Assembly (NCBI RefSeq): GCF_014195095.1
Contig: NZ_JACIBC010000010.1
Location: forward strand, 1-64,000
Reading direction: 5' to 3'
DNA length: 64,000 bases
Source: Rhizobium sp. BK602
Lineage (GTDB): Bacteria > Pseudomonadota > Alphaproteobacteria > Rhizobiales > Rhizobiaceae
The translations under genes were made by a program, and so were the position numbers. Below the pieces are notes generated by a model. That model made no database searches and was not told the origin of the DNA. It saw nothing but the letters and a program-made list of their open reading frames with translations. This document shows, piece after piece, positions 26,436 through 35,287 of this stretch (positions are counted from its first letter, which is position 1; every line of letters begins with the position of its first letter).

Positions 26436-26639
26436 TTTCTGCTGACATCCAAGCCTGGACTGCGGACCGCCAGCCGCATCAAAGATGAAGGCTGGGAGAT
26501 CAGTGGGCATGGCACTGGGGAAGGAACCGAGGCGTCGGACCTGATGGGCTCGAGACGGCCGGGAGGAAGAGGCGTAAAATGTTTTTAGCGGATGCATTGC
26601 CGGCTGCGGCTCGCTCCATCGCGACGGACGCGCGTCATC

Positions 26640-28190
26640 ATGTCTAGGGGCAACGGGATCATCATCGGCATCGATGCGGGAACCTCGGTGCTGAAGGCCG
26701 TGGCTTTCGAGCTTTCCGGCCGGCAGATCGCCTCGGCATCGGCGCGAAACCAATATATGATGGGCGAAGACGGCTCGGCCACGCAGTCGCTACAGCGCAC
26801 ATGGTCCGACTGCGTCAGCGCCTTGCGCGGCCTTGGCGAAAAAGTCCCCGATCTTGCCGCGCGCACCGCCGCCATCGCCGTAACCGGTCAGGGGGATGGA
26901 ACCTGGCTGGTCGGGCCCGGCAACGCGCCGGTGGGCGATGCCTGGCTGTGGCTCGATGCCCGCGCCGCCGCGACCGTGACCCGTCTCGGCGGCCATCCGG
27001 ACAGTCGCGCCCGGTTCGAGGTCACGGGCACCGGCCTCAATACCTGCCAGCAGGGCGCGCAGCTTGCCCATATGGATCGCTTCACGCCCGAGACCCTCGA
27101 TCGGGCCGAGACGGCGCTGCATTGCAAGGACTGGCTCTATCTGAACCTGACCGGCGTCCGTGCGACCGATCCCTCGGAAGCCAGCTTCACCTTCGGCAAC
27201 TTCCGCACCCGCCAATATGATCCCGTGGTGATCGATGCGCTGGGCCTCAAGCATCGGCGATCCCTCCTGCCCGAGATCATCGAGGGAACTGAGGTCACCC
27301 ATCCGCTATCGGCCGATGCGGCGCAGGCGACCGGATTGCTGGCCGGCACGCCCGTCTGCCTCGGCTATGTCGACATGGTGATGACGGCGCTCGGCGCCGG
27401 CGTGCGCAGCGGCGGTGAAAACGCGGCCTGCTCGACCATCGGCTCGACCGGCGTGCATATGCGCGCCAAGCCGGTATCCGACGTCCAGCTCAACGCCGAG
27501 GGGACGGGCTATGTCATTGCGCTACCCATTCCGGGCATCGTCACCCAGGTCCAGACGAACATGGGCGCGACCATCAACATCGACTGGATCTTGCAGATCG
27601 CCGCCGAACTCATGTCGCAGGCGGACGCTCCCGTTGCCGCCTCCGATCTGATCGCACGGATCGATGCGTGGTTTGCCGAAAGCAAGCCGGGCTCCCTGCT
27701 CTATCATCCCTATATTTCCGAGGCGGGGGAGCGCGGCCCCTTCGTCAACGCCCATGCGCGCGCCGGCTTCACCGGCCTTTCGACGCGACACGGCTTTGCC
27801 GACATGCTGCGGGCGGTCGTCGAAGGGCTCGCCATGGCAACCCGCGATTGCTACGCCGCCATGGGCAACATGCCTGCCGAACTGCGACTTACAGGCGGCG
27901 CGGCGCGCTCGCGCGCATTGCGCGGTTCCCTGTCGGCGGCCGTCAACGCCCCCGTCCGGGTCTCGCGCCGCGAGGAGGCGGGTGCCGCCGGCGTCGCGAT
28001 GATGGCGGCGGTTGCGATCGGCGTCTACCCGACCATGGACGACTGCATCGCCGACTGGGTCTCGCCGCTGCTGGGCGAAGCAGAGGCCCCCGATATCGAA
28101 GAAGCGCGCCGCTACGACCGCTTGTTCTCCGCCTATGTGCAAGTGCGGCAGGCGATCGCGCCCGCCTGGGACAGGCTCCTCGCGCCGTAG
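26640..28190 (+). CDS. eryA: Erythritol kinase
   Basis: 516 aa from ATG 26640 (MSRGNGIIIGIDAGTSVLKA); the frame stays open to 26592 and the SD is weak for either start. FGGY-kinase features: phosphate motif GIDAGTSVLKAVAF, TGQGDGTWLVGPGNAPVGDA with the substrate-binding WLWLDARAA, catalytic region GYVDMVMTALGAGVRSGGEN, and C-terminal LRLTGGAARSRALRG. EryA phosphorylates erythritol to erythritol 4-phosphate. It is followed by eryB, eryC and eryD in the order known from Brucella and rhizobia, which supports the specific name. Confidence 0.92.
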   Translation: MSRGNGIIIGIDAGTSVLKAVAFELSGRQIASASARNQYMMGEDGSATQSLQRTWSDCVSALRGLGEKVPDLAARTAAIAVTGQGDGTWLVGPGNAPVGDAWLWLDARAAATVTRLGGHPDSRARFEVTGTGLNTCQQGAQLAHMDRFTPETLDRAETALHCKDWLYLNLTGVRATDPSEASFTFGNFRTRQYDPVVIDALGLKHRRSLLPEIIEGTEVTHPLSADAAQATGLLAGTPVCLGYVDMVMTALGAGVRSGGENAACSTIGSTGVHMRAKPVSDVQLNAEGTGYVIALPIPGIVTQVQTNMGATINIDWILQIAAELMSQADAPVAASDLIARIDAWFAESKPGSLLYHPYISEAGERGPFVNAHARAGFTGLSTRHGFADMLRAVVEGLAMATRDCYAAMGNMPAELRLTGGAARSRALRGSLSAAVNAPVRVSRREEAGAAGVAMMAAVAIGVYPTMDDCIADWVSPLLGEAEAPDIEEARRYDRLFSAYVQVRQAIAPAWDRLLAP

Positions 28191-28256
28191 GCCGCGACGG
28201 GCTCCGTGAAAGCAAAGTGATGTGTCGATGCGCAAGGCATCCCAAGGAGCATGGAA

Positions 28257-29768
28257 ATGACTGAACCCGAAATCTTCGATCTCTTCGTGATCGGCGGCGG
28301 CATCAATGGCGCCGGCATCGCTCGCGATGCAGCGGGCCGGGGTCTCTCCGTCATGCTATGCGAAAAGGGCGACCTGGCGGAGGGAACCTCGTCACGCTCC
28401 GGCAAGCTGGTGCATGGCGGCCTGCGCTATCTCGAATATTACGAATTCCGACTGGTCCGCGAAGCGCTGATCGAGCGCGAAGTGCTGCTGAACTCCGCAA
28501 GCCACATCATCTGGCCGATGCGCTTCGTGCTGCCGCACAGCCCGACCGACCGCCCCGCCTGGCTCGTCCGCCTCGGCCTCTTCCTCTACGATCACCTCGG
28601 CGGCCGCAAGCGGCTGCCCGGCACGCGCTCGCTCGATCTTCACCGCGACCCGGAAGGCGCGCCCATCCTCGACCAATATGGCAAGGGCTTCGAATATTCG
28701 GACTGCTGGGTCGACGATGCCCGGCTGGTCCTGCTGAACGCCCTCGACGCCGCCGGCAAGGGGGCTCAGATCCTGACGCGCACGGCCTGCGTCAGCGCGC
28801 GGCGCGACGAGGGCTGTTGGGTCGTCCAGATGCGAGACCAGCGATCCGGCGAGCTGCGCACCGTGCGGGCGCGGGTGCTGGTCAATGCCGCCGGCCCCTG
28901 GGTCAACGACATCATCGGCCGCGTTGCCGGCTCCAACAGCCGGCGCAACGTCCGGCTCGTCAAGGGCAGCCATATCATCGTGCCGAAATTCTGGAGCGGA
29001 CAGCAGGCCTATCTGGTCCAGAACCACGACAAGCGCGTCATCTTCATCAATCCCTACGAGGGCGACATGGCCCTGATCGGCACGACCGACATTCCCTATG
29101 ACGGCAAGCCGGAAGAGGTGAAAGCCGACGAGCAGGAGATCGACTACCTGATTTCCGCCGTGAACCGCTATTTCAAGGAGAAGCTGCGCCGCTCCGACGT
29201 CATCGAAAGCTTCTCGGGCGTTCGTCCGCTATTCGACGACGGCAAGGGCAATCCGTCCGCGGTGACCCGCGACTATGTCTTCGATCTCGACGAGACGGCG
29301 GGCGCGCCTCTTCTCAACGTCTTCGGCGGCAAGATCACCACCTTCCGCAAGCTGTCCGAACATGCCCTGCAGAAACTCGCCAAGTTCTTTCCCAAGATGG
29401 GTGGCGACTGGACGCGAACTGCCACGCTACCGGGCGGCGATATTCCCGATGCCGACTATGTCGCCTTTGCCGACAGCCTGCGCGGCGCCTATCCATGGAT
29501 GCCGCGCACGCTCGTCAACCACTACGGACATCTCTACGGCACCCGCACCAGGGAAATCGTCGGCGATGCCGCCTCGCTTGCCGGGCTCGGACGCCATTTC
29601 GGCGGCCATCTCTACGAGGCCGAAGCCCGGTATCTGGCGGCATCGGAATGGGCGCAAACCGCCGACGACATTCTCCTGCGGCGCACCAAGGAGGGCCTGC
29701 ATCTGACCGAACAGGAAAAAGCGAACTTCTCGGCGTGGTTCGAGAGCGAATTGGCGCTCGCCGCCTGA
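28257..29768 (+). CDS. eryB: Erythritol-4-phosphate dehydrogenase
   Basis: 503 aa. The AAGGAG at 28244-28249 is too close to the ATG at 28251 but well placed for the in-frame ATG at 28257, chosen here (MTEPEIFDLFVIGGGINGAG). FAD motif VIGGGINGAGIARDAAGRGL, GTSSRSGKLVHGGLRYLEYY and NAAGPWVNDIIGRVA show a GlpD-family flavoprotein. EryB oxidises erythritol 4-phosphate to 3-tetrulose 4-phosphate, passing electrons to the membrane quinone pool. Sixty-six nt after eryA. Confidence 0.92.
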   Translation: MTEPEIFDLFVIGGGINGAGIARDAAGRGLSVMLCEKGDLAEGTSSRSGKLVHGGLRYLEYYEFRLVREALIEREVLLNSASHIIWPMRFVLPHSPTDRPAWLVRLGLFLYDHLGGRKRLPGTRSLDLHRDPEGAPILDQYGKGFEYSDCWVDDARLVLLNALDAAGKGAQILTRTACVSARRDEGCWVVQMRDQRSGELRTVRARVLVNAAGPWVNDIIGRVAGSNSRRNVRLVKGSHIIVPKFWSGQQAYLVQNHDKRVIFINPYEGDMALIGTTDIPYDGKPEEVKADEQEIDYLISAVNRYFKEKLRRSDVIESFSGVRPLFDDGKGNPSAVTRDYVFDLDETAGAPLLNVFGGKITTFRKLSEHALQKLAKFFPKMGGDWTRTATLPGGDIPDADYVAFADSLRGAYPWMPRTLVNHYGHLYGTRTREIVGDAASLAGLGRHFGGHLYEAEARYLAASEWAQTADDILLRRTKEGLHLTEQEKANFSAWFESELALAA

Positions 29769-29797
29769 AATCCCGGCTTCTCCAAGGAACAGATCCC

Positions 29798-30730
29798 ATG
29801 CCGCTGACCCTATCCCTCAACACCAATCCGCTGGTGAACCGCTTCGCCGAGCCGGGCGACCTCATCGAAACGGTGGCGCGCGACCTCAAGATCCGCGATC
29901 TCCAGCTCACCCACGAATTCATCAATCCGAGCTGGCAGGCTCCCGTCATCCGCCGGCTGACGCGGACGATGCGGTCAGCCCTCCAGCGCACCGGCGTCCG
30001 CGTGACCTCAGGCATGACCGGCCCCTACGGACGCCTGAACCATTTCGGCCATCCCGACGCGGACGTCCGGCGCTACTACGTGGACTGGTTCAAGACTTTC
30101 GCCGATATCACCGCCGATCTCGGCGGGCAGTCCGTCGGCACGCAGTTCGCGATTTTCACCTACGAGGATTATGACGATCCGGTTCGCCGCGAGGATCTCA
30201 TCAAGATTGCCATCGATTGCTGGGCCGAGGTGGCCGAACATGCCAAGTCGGCGGGTCTTTCCTATGTCTTCTGGGAACCGATGAGCATCGGCCGCGAATT
30301 CGGCGAGACGATCGAAGCCTGCCTCACGCTGCAGCAGCGCTTGACGGCGGCGGGTCTTGCCGTACCGATGTGGATGATGGCGGACATCGATCACGGCGAC
30401 GTCACCTCCGCCAATCCGGACGACTACGATCCCTATGCCTGGGCTCGAACCGTGCCCAAGGTGTCGCCGATCATCCACATCAAGCAGAGCCTGATGGACA
30501 AGGGCGGCCACCGACCGTTCACCGCCGAGTTCAACGCCAAGGGGCGCATCCAACCCGCGCCGCTGCTCGCAGCCTTTGCCGAGGGCGGCGCGCGCGACAA
30601 CGAAATCTGCCTCGAACTGTCCTTCAAGGAACGCGAGCCCAACGACCGTCAGGTCATCGCGCAGATTGCCGAAAGCATCGCCTTCTGGGCTCCCTATATC
30701 GACAGCGGTATTGACGACTTGCATATCTAG
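29798..30730 (+). CDS. eryC: Tetrulose-phosphate isomerase/racemase EryC
   Basis: 310 aa from ATG 29798 (MPLTLSLNTNPLVNRFAEPG), SD CAAGGAA. It is a TIM-barrel sugar-phosphate isomerase of the AP-endonuclease-2 fold: FINPSWQAPVIRRLTRTMRS, GMTGPYGRLNHFGHPDADVR, FWEPMSIGREFGETIEACLT, MMADIDHGDVTSANPDDYDP, CLELSFKEREPNDRQV. In the Brucella pathway EryC acts as a racemase on L-3-tetrulose 4-phosphate before TpiB/EryH and RpiB/EryI (published pathway knowledge). Lies between eryB (29 nt) and eryD (60 nt). Confidence 0.9.
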   Translation: MPLTLSLNTNPLVNRFAEPGDLIETVARDLKIRDLQLTHEFINPSWQAPVIRRLTRTMRSALQRTGVRVTSGMTGPYGRLNHFGHPDADVRRYYVDWFKTFADITADLGGQSVGTQFAIFTYEDYDDPVRREDLIKIAIDCWAEVAEHAKSAGLSYVFWEPMSIGREFGETIEACLTLQQRLTAAGLAVPMWMMADIDHGDVTSANPDDYDPYAWARTVPKVSPIIHIKQSLMDKGGHRPFTAEFNAKGRIQPAPLLAAFAEGGARDNEICLELSFKEREPNDRQVIAQIAESIAFWAPYIDSGIDDLHI

Positions 30731-30790
30731 CCGCGAACGCCGATCAAGGCGTTGGGATAGCGGCATGATCGAAGGGAAAGGGACGATTCG

Positions 30791-31729
30791 ATGACGGATG
30801 CGGACGAGTCGCTGGCCGTGCGTGCGGCATGGCTGCATTATGCCGGCGGCTTCACACAATCCGAAGTCGCCAAACGCCTCGGCGTGCCCTCCGTCAAGGC
30901 GCATCGCCTGATCGCCAGGGCCGTCGCCGATGGCGTGGTCAAGGTGACGATCGACGGCGATATCGTCGAATGCGTCGAGTTGGAGACCAAGCTCGCGGCG
31001 CGCTTCGGCCTGCAATATTGCGAGGTCGCCCCCGATCTCGGCGAGGAAGGTTTCGAGTTCCGGGCGCTCGGTCATGCCGGCGCTGGCTTCCTGCGCCGGG
31101 AAGTCGAAAGCGGCAATCACAAACTCATCGGCCTCGGGCATGGGCGAACGCTGTCGTCAGCCGTCCACCACATGTCGCGCGTCAATGCCAAGGAGGTGCG
31201 GTTCGTATCCCTGCTCGGCGGCTTGACCCGGCATTATGCCGCCAATCCCTATGACGTGATGCATCGCATCGCCGAAAAGACGGGGATGCAGGCCTACGTC
31301 ATGCCGGTGCCGTTCTTCGCCAATACCCGCGAGGACCGCGACGTTCTGCTGGCGCAGCGCGGGGTCCGTGAAGTCTTCGACCTCGCCAACAATGCCGAAC
31401 TGAAGCTTGTCGGCCTCGGCACCGTCGATATCGATGCACAGCTCGTTCTGTCGGGCATGGTGGAGCCGCGCGAGATCCGCGAGATCGCCGCCATGGGCGG
31501 CGTCGGCGAAATCCTCGGCCATTTCTTCGATGCCGATGGACGCATCCTCGAGACGACGCTGACGGCCCGGACGCTTGCCGCCTCCCTGCCCCACTCGAAG
31601 AAGGAGAAACTCGTGGCCCTGTCCGGCGGCCTGCCGAAGGTTCATGCCATTCGCGCCGTTCTCAACAGCCGCTGTCTTTACGGCCTGATCACCGACGAAC
31701 GGACGGCGCGGGCACTGCTACAGGATTAA
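30791..31729 (+). CDS. eryD: Erythritol operon repressor (SorC/DeoR-like)
   Basis: 312 aa. HTH at ~12-45 (WLHYAGGFTQSEVAKRLGVP, SVKAHRLIARAVADG), then the SorC-type sugar-binding domain with LIGLGHGRTLSSAVHHMSRV, FVSLLGGLTRHYAANPYDVM, LKLVGLGTVDIDAQLVLSGM and VALSGGLPKVHAIRAVLNSR. EryD represses eryABCD and is released by erythritol in Brucella. Fourth gene of the operon, so it is autoregulated. Confidence 0.92.
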   Translation: MTDADESLAVRAAWLHYAGGFTQSEVAKRLGVPSVKAHRLIARAVADGVVKVTIDGDIVECVELETKLAARFGLQYCEVAPDLGEEGFEFRALGHAGAGFLRREVESGNHKLIGLGHGRTLSSAVHHMSRVNAKEVRFVSLLGGLTRHYAANPYDVMHRIAEKTGMQAYVMPVPFFANTREDRDVLLAQRGVREVFDLANNAELKLVGLGTVDIDAQLVLSGMVEPREIREIAAMGGVGEILGHFFDADGRILETTLTARTLAASLPHSKKEKLVALSGGLPKVHAIRAVLNSRCLYGLITDERTARALLQD

Positions 31730-31760
31730 ATCTGCCCATCGCGCCAAAAGAAACACAATT

Positions 31761-31798
31761 TCACATCAACATCACAATATCGATGTTGAATTATGTGA
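31761..31798. promoter_or_regulatory. Nested inverted repeat in the eryR promoter region
   Basis: Inner arms CAACATC (31767-31773) and GATGTTG (31782-31788) are perfect complements with an 8-nt spacer; outer arms TCACAT (31761) and ATGTGA (31793) add six more pairs with a 4-nt offset on one side. It ends 52 bp before the eryR start, in an AT-rich stretch. A candidate operator for EryR itself or for EryD. Confidence 0.6.
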
Positions 31799-31850
31799 TT
31801 ATAATGTTATGTTTTGATAAGTTCGATCTTGGTCACGACCGGAGCGCAAG

Positions 31851-32615
31851 GTGAAACGGGAAGAGCGTCAGCAATCGATCATCAATCTGCTCGTTGAACA
31901 CAAGACGGTCGACCTCGACAATCTGGCCGAGCGCTTTGCCGTATCGAAGATGACCATTCACCGCGATCTGGACGATCTCGAGCAGGCCGGCGTTTTGCGC
32001 AAGGTGCGCGGCGGGGCAACGATCGATGCCGGCACCCAGTTCGAAAGCGATTTCCGCTTCCGGGAACGCCAGGGACATGAGGAAAAGCTCGCCATGGCGC
32101 GCGCCGCCCTGGACCTGGTCGAGCCGGGCATGACGGTCATGGTCAATGACGGCTCGATGGCCGCCGTCCTCGGCGAGATGCTGCTCCAGAGACAGCCGCT
32201 GACGCTGATCACCAACAATGCGGCGATCATCGACCGGATGAAGGGCGAGAACGGCATCACGCTCATCGCACTCGGCGGCATCTATTCGCCCAAATTCAAC
32301 GCCTTTCTGGGTGTCGTCACCGAGGAGGCACTTTTTCGCTTGCGCGCCGACATCGCCTTCATCTCGACACCGGCCGTGTCGGGCAGGCTCGTCTATCATA
32401 TGGACGACAACGTGGTGCGCACGAAGCGGGCGATGATCGCCTCGGCGACCAGGACCTGCCTGTTGGTCAACCACCAGCGGATCGGCCATACCGCGCTGCA
32501 TGTGATGGCCGATCTTGCCGATTTCGACGCCGTTATCACCGACAGCGCGCCGCAAGCCGATATCCTCGAACAATTGAACCGCGACGGCGTCGCCCTGACC
32601 ATTGCCTCGACCTAG
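31851..32615 (+). CDS. eryR: DeoR-family regulator of the ery locus
   Basis: 254 aa opening MKREERQQSIINLLVEHKTV, the classic DeoR start, with HTH DNLAERFAVSKMTIHRDLDD. The sensor domain has GMTVMVNDGSMAAVLGEMLL, ITLIALGGIYSPKFNAFLG, RADIAFISTPAVSGRLVYHM and RTCLLVNHQRIGHTALHVM. Its gene starts the eryR-tpiB-rpiB unit (8-nt gap to tpiB). It shares sensor-domain wording with the DeoR at 20423 (ADIAFIS, the KRAM segment), suggesting related ligands. Start ATG is the GTG-like position 31851 (GTGAAACGGG), so the start codon is GTG. Confidence 0.88.
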   Translation: MKREERQQSIINLLVEHKTVDLDNLAERFAVSKMTIHRDLDDLEQAGVLRKVRGGATIDAGTQFESDFRFRERQGHEEKLAMARAALDLVEPGMTVMVNDGSMAAVLGEMLLQRQPLTLITNNAAIIDRMKGENGITLIALGGIYSPKFNAFLGVVTEEALFRLRADIAFISTPAVSGRLVYHMDDNVVRTKRAMIASATRTCLLVNHQRIGHTALHVMADLADFDAVITDSAPQADILEQLNRDGVALTIAST

Positions 32616-32623
32616 GATCTGAA

Positions 32624-33409
32624 ATGACAGCATCACCCCGCTACTGGATCGGAACCAGCTGGAAAATGAACAAGACGCTGGCGGAAGCCCGCGTCTTCGC
32701 GGAGGCGCTGCGCGATGCGGATGACCAGCGCGACCCCGCGATCCAGCGCTTCATCATTCCGCCCTTCACCGCCATCCGCGAGGTCAAGGCGATCCTGTCG
32801 GAGACCTCGGTCAAGGTTGGCGCGCAGAACATGCACTGGGCCGACCAGGGCGCCTGGACGGGGGAAATCTCGCCCCTGATGCTGAGGGATTGCAATCTCG
32901 ACATCGTCGAACTCGGCCATTCCGAGCGCCGCGAGCATTTCGGCGAGACCAACGAGACCGTCGGCCTCAAGACCGAAGCCGCCGTCCGCCATGGCCTCAT
33001 CCCGCTCATCTGCATCGGCGAGACGCTGAGCGACCGCGAAAGCGGCCGTGCGACGGAGATCCTGAGCGAACAGGTCGTGGGCGCCCTCTCCAGGCTCTCG
33101 GCATCGCAGAAACAGGCGCAGATCCTGCTGGCCTACGAGCCGGTCTGGGCCATCGGCGAAAAGGGCATTCCCGCCGAGCCGTCCTATGCCGACGCGCGCC
33201 AGGCCGAGATCATCGCGGTCGCCGAAGGCGTGCTCGGCCGCCGTATCCCCTGCCTCTACGGCGGCTCGGTCAATCCGGACAATTGCGAAGAACTCATCTC
33301 ATGCCCGCATATAGACGGGCTTTTCATCGGCCGTTCGGCCTGGAACGTCGAAGGCTACCTCGACATTCTCGCCAAATGCGCCGCCAAACTTAGAGGAGAC
33401 ACGAAATGA
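32624..33409 (+). CDS. tpiB: Second triosephosphate isomerase, tetrulose-phosphate type
   Basis: 261 aa TIM barrel. Catalytic Lys14 (TSWKMNK), His99 (VELGHSERREHFGET) and Glu172 (AYEPVWAIG) are present. Two departures from ordinary TpiA: the canonical Asn two residues before Lys is Ser12, and flexible loop 6 reads WAIGEKGIPAEPSYA instead of the usual WAIGTGK-type sequence. TpiB/EryH is reported to interconvert D-3-tetrulose 4-phosphate and D-erythrulose 4-phosphate. Coupled to rpiB by an ATGA overlap. Confidence 0.9.
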   Translation: MTASPRYWIGTSWKMNKTLAEARVFAEALRDADDQRDPAIQRFIIPPFTAIREVKAILSETSVKVGAQNMHWADQGAWTGEISPLMLRDCNLDIVELGHSERREHFGETNETVGLKTEAAVRHGLIPLICIGETLSDRESGRATEILSEQVVGALSRLSASQKQAQILLAYEPVWAIGEKGIPAEPSYADARQAEIIAVAEGVLGRRIPCLYGGSVNPDNCEELISCPHIDGLFIGRSAWNVEGYLDILAKCAAKLRGDTK

Positions 33410-33861
33410 AACTTGCCATCGCAGGAGACAGCGCAGGCGAAGGCCTGGCAAAGGTCCTCGCCGACCACCTGAAGGACCGTTACGAGGTGAGCGAAGTCTC
33501 GCGCACGGATGCCGGCCCGGACGCATTCTATGCAAATCTCGCCGACCGCGTCGCCTCGGGCGTCATCGACGGCACCTATGACAAGGCCATCCTCGTCTGC
33601 GGCACCGGTATCGGCGTCTGCATCTCGGCCAACAAGGTGCCGGGCATTCGCGCGGCGCTCACCCACGATACCTATTCGGCCGAGCGTGCAGCGCTCTCCA
33701 ACAATGCCCAGATCATCACCATGGGGGCCCGCGTCATCGGCTCGGAGCTTGCCAAGGCCATCGCTGATGCCTTCCTCGTCCAGACCTTCGACGAACAGGG
33801 CCGCTCGGCCAGCAACGTCAAGGCCATCGACGAGGTCGACGCGAAATACAATGCGCGCTGA
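33406..33861 (+). CDS. rpiB: RpiB-family isomerase (erythrose-4-phosphate forming)
   Basis: 151 aa. MKLAIAGDSAGEGLAKVLAD and VCGTGIGVCISANKVPGIRA contain the RpiB catalytic Cys65 and phosphate-binding loop; HDTYSAERAALSNNAQIITM and GARVIGSELAKAIADAFL complete the LacAB/RpiB signature. Serves as EryI, turning D-erythrulose 4-phosphate into D-erythrose 4-phosphate for the pentose phosphate pathway. Last gene of the eryR operon, followed by a stem-loop. Confidence 0.92.
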   Translation: MKLAIAGDSAGEGLAKVLADHLKDRYEVSEVSRTDAGPDAFYANLADRVASGVIDGTYDKAILVCGTGIGVCISANKVPGIRAALTHDTYSAERAALSNNAQIITMGARVIGSELAKAIADAFLVQTFDEQGRSASNVKAIDEVDAKYNAR

Positions 33862-33881
33862 CGGCTGAATTGGATCGCGAC

Positions 33882-33905
33882 CGATCGCCCCTCGCGGGGC
33901 GATCG
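33882..33905 (+). terminator. Stem-loop after rpiB
   Basis: CGATCGCCCC / GGGGCGATCG, a perfect 10-bp stem with loop TCGC, 20 nt after the rpiB stop. The downstream tract (TCCTGTCG) is poor in U, so termination efficiency is uncertain. Confidence 0.65.
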
Positions 33906-34014
33906 TCCTGTCGCAGCAACAAAAACGCATCGCCGGGTCGAAAATGGATTCACGACTCCGCCGGTGGAGGCTATAGCTGTCCAAGGCTGACGCACACAGA
34001 TTGGACCCGACCTC

Positions 34015-35253
34015 ATGACCGACACCGTCACCGTCACCGATCGTTTCCTTCGCTACGTCGTTATCGACACGCAATCCGATCCGACCTCCTCGACGCAACC
34101 CTCCACTGAAAAACAGAAAAATCTCGGCCGCTTACTGGTCGAGGACTTGCTGGCGATCGGCCTTGCGGATGCGCATCTCGACGAGCATGGCTATGTCTAT
34201 GCGACCATTCCGTCCAATCTCGACAAGCCGGTCCCGGTCATCTGCTTCTGCTCGCATATGGATACGGCGCCGGACTTCACCGGCACCAACGTCAAGCCGC
34301 AGATCCTGCGCGACTATGGCGGCGGCGACATCCAGCTTCCGGGCGATCCGCAGCAGATCATCCGTGTCAGCGAACATCCCGAGCTTAACAACCAGATCGG
34401 CAACGATATCATCACCTCCGACGGCACGACGCTGCTCGGTGCCGACGACAAGGCGGGCCTGGCCGAGATCGTGACGGCGGCGCAGTTCCTCCTCAACAAT
34501 CCCGACATCAAGCACGGGACCGTCAAGCTGCTGTTCACGACCGACGAGGAAATCGGCCGCGGGGTCGACAAGGTGGATCTGGCCAAACTCGGCGCCGCCT
34601 TCGCCTACACGATGGACGGCGAAACGGCCGGCCATATCGAGGACGAAACCTTTTCGGCCGATGGCGTCGAGATCACCATCCAGGGCGTCGCCATCCATCC
34701 GGGCTTCGCCAAGGACAAGATGGAAAATGCCATCAAGATCGCCGGCGCGATCGTCAGCCGCCTGCCCAAAGACATTGCGCCGGAAACGACGGCCGGCCGG
34801 GACGGCTTCATCCATCCGACGGGACTGAGCGGCTCCATGGAAAAGGCGTCGCTCGGCTTCATCATCCGCGACTTCGACGAGGAAGGCCTCACGGCCAAGG
34901 AAACCTTGCTGGAAGCCATCGTCAAGGATGTGATGACCGGCTATCCCGGCTCTTCCCACACGTTCAAGGTCAAGCAGCAATACCGCAACATGAAGGTCGT
35001 TCTCGACCGTCATCCGCAGATCGTCGACTATGCTGTCGAGGCCATCCGCCGGGCCGGCATGACGCCGGTGCGCGGCAGCATCCGCGGCGGCACCGATGGT
35101 TCGCGCCTGTCCTTCATGGGCCTGCCCTGCGCCAACATCTTCGCCGGCGGCCATGCCTTCCACTCGCCGCTGGAATGGGTCAGCCGACAGGACATGGAAA
35201 AGGCGGTCAAGACCATCGTCGAACTCGCAAAGCTCTGGGCGGAGCGCGCCTGA
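34015..35253 (+). CDS. pepT: Peptidase T (M20B tripeptidase)
   Basis: 412 aa, standard length. Metal-site motifs: CFCSHMDTAPDFTGTN, SDGTTLLGADDKAGLAEIVT, LLFTTDEEIGRGVDKVDLAK (catalytic Glu pair), YTMDGETAG and the C-terminal IRGGTDGSRLSFMGLPCANI then AGGHAFHSP. A zinc aminotripeptidase releasing the N-terminal residue of tripeptides in the cytoplasm. Single gene between the ery operon terminator and an acetyltransferase gene 34 nt downstream. Confidence 0.94.
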   Translation: MTDTVTVTDRFLRYVVIDTQSDPTSSTQPSTEKQKNLGRLLVEDLLAIGLADAHLDEHGYVYATIPSNLDKPVPVICFCSHMDTAPDFTGTNVKPQILRDYGGGDIQLPGDPQQIIRVSEHPELNNQIGNDIITSDGTTLLGADDKAGLAEIVTAAQFLLNNPDIKHGTVKLLFTTDEEIGRGVDKVDLAKLGAAFAYTMDGETAGHIEDETFSADGVEITIQGVAIHPGFAKDKMENAIKIAGAIVSRLPKDIAPETTAGRDGFIHPTGLSGSMEKASLGFIIRDFDEEGLTAKETLLEAIVKDVMTGYPGSSHTFKVKQQYRNMKVVLDRHPQIVDYAVEAIRRAGMTPVRGSIRGGTDGSRLSFMGLPCANIFAGGHAFHSPLEWVSRQDMEKAVKTIVELAKLWAERA

Positions 35254-35287
35254 GCGCCTGCCTGCGCATTGGTAAATGGGGGATCGA

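Larger units (their letters stand above)
25777..26639. promoter_or_regulatory. Divergent AT-rich control region of the erythritol locus
   Basis: 863 bp between the transporter operon and eryA with no credible gene. Two AT-rich islands stand out, at ~26018-26070 and ~26366-26440. The 11-mer TCTATGTTATA occurs at 26051 and again at 26425. GTTATAA is repeated at 26035 and 26056, exactly 21 bp apart. These are candidate sites for EryD or EryR. The position suits control of both divergent operons. Confidence 0.6.
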
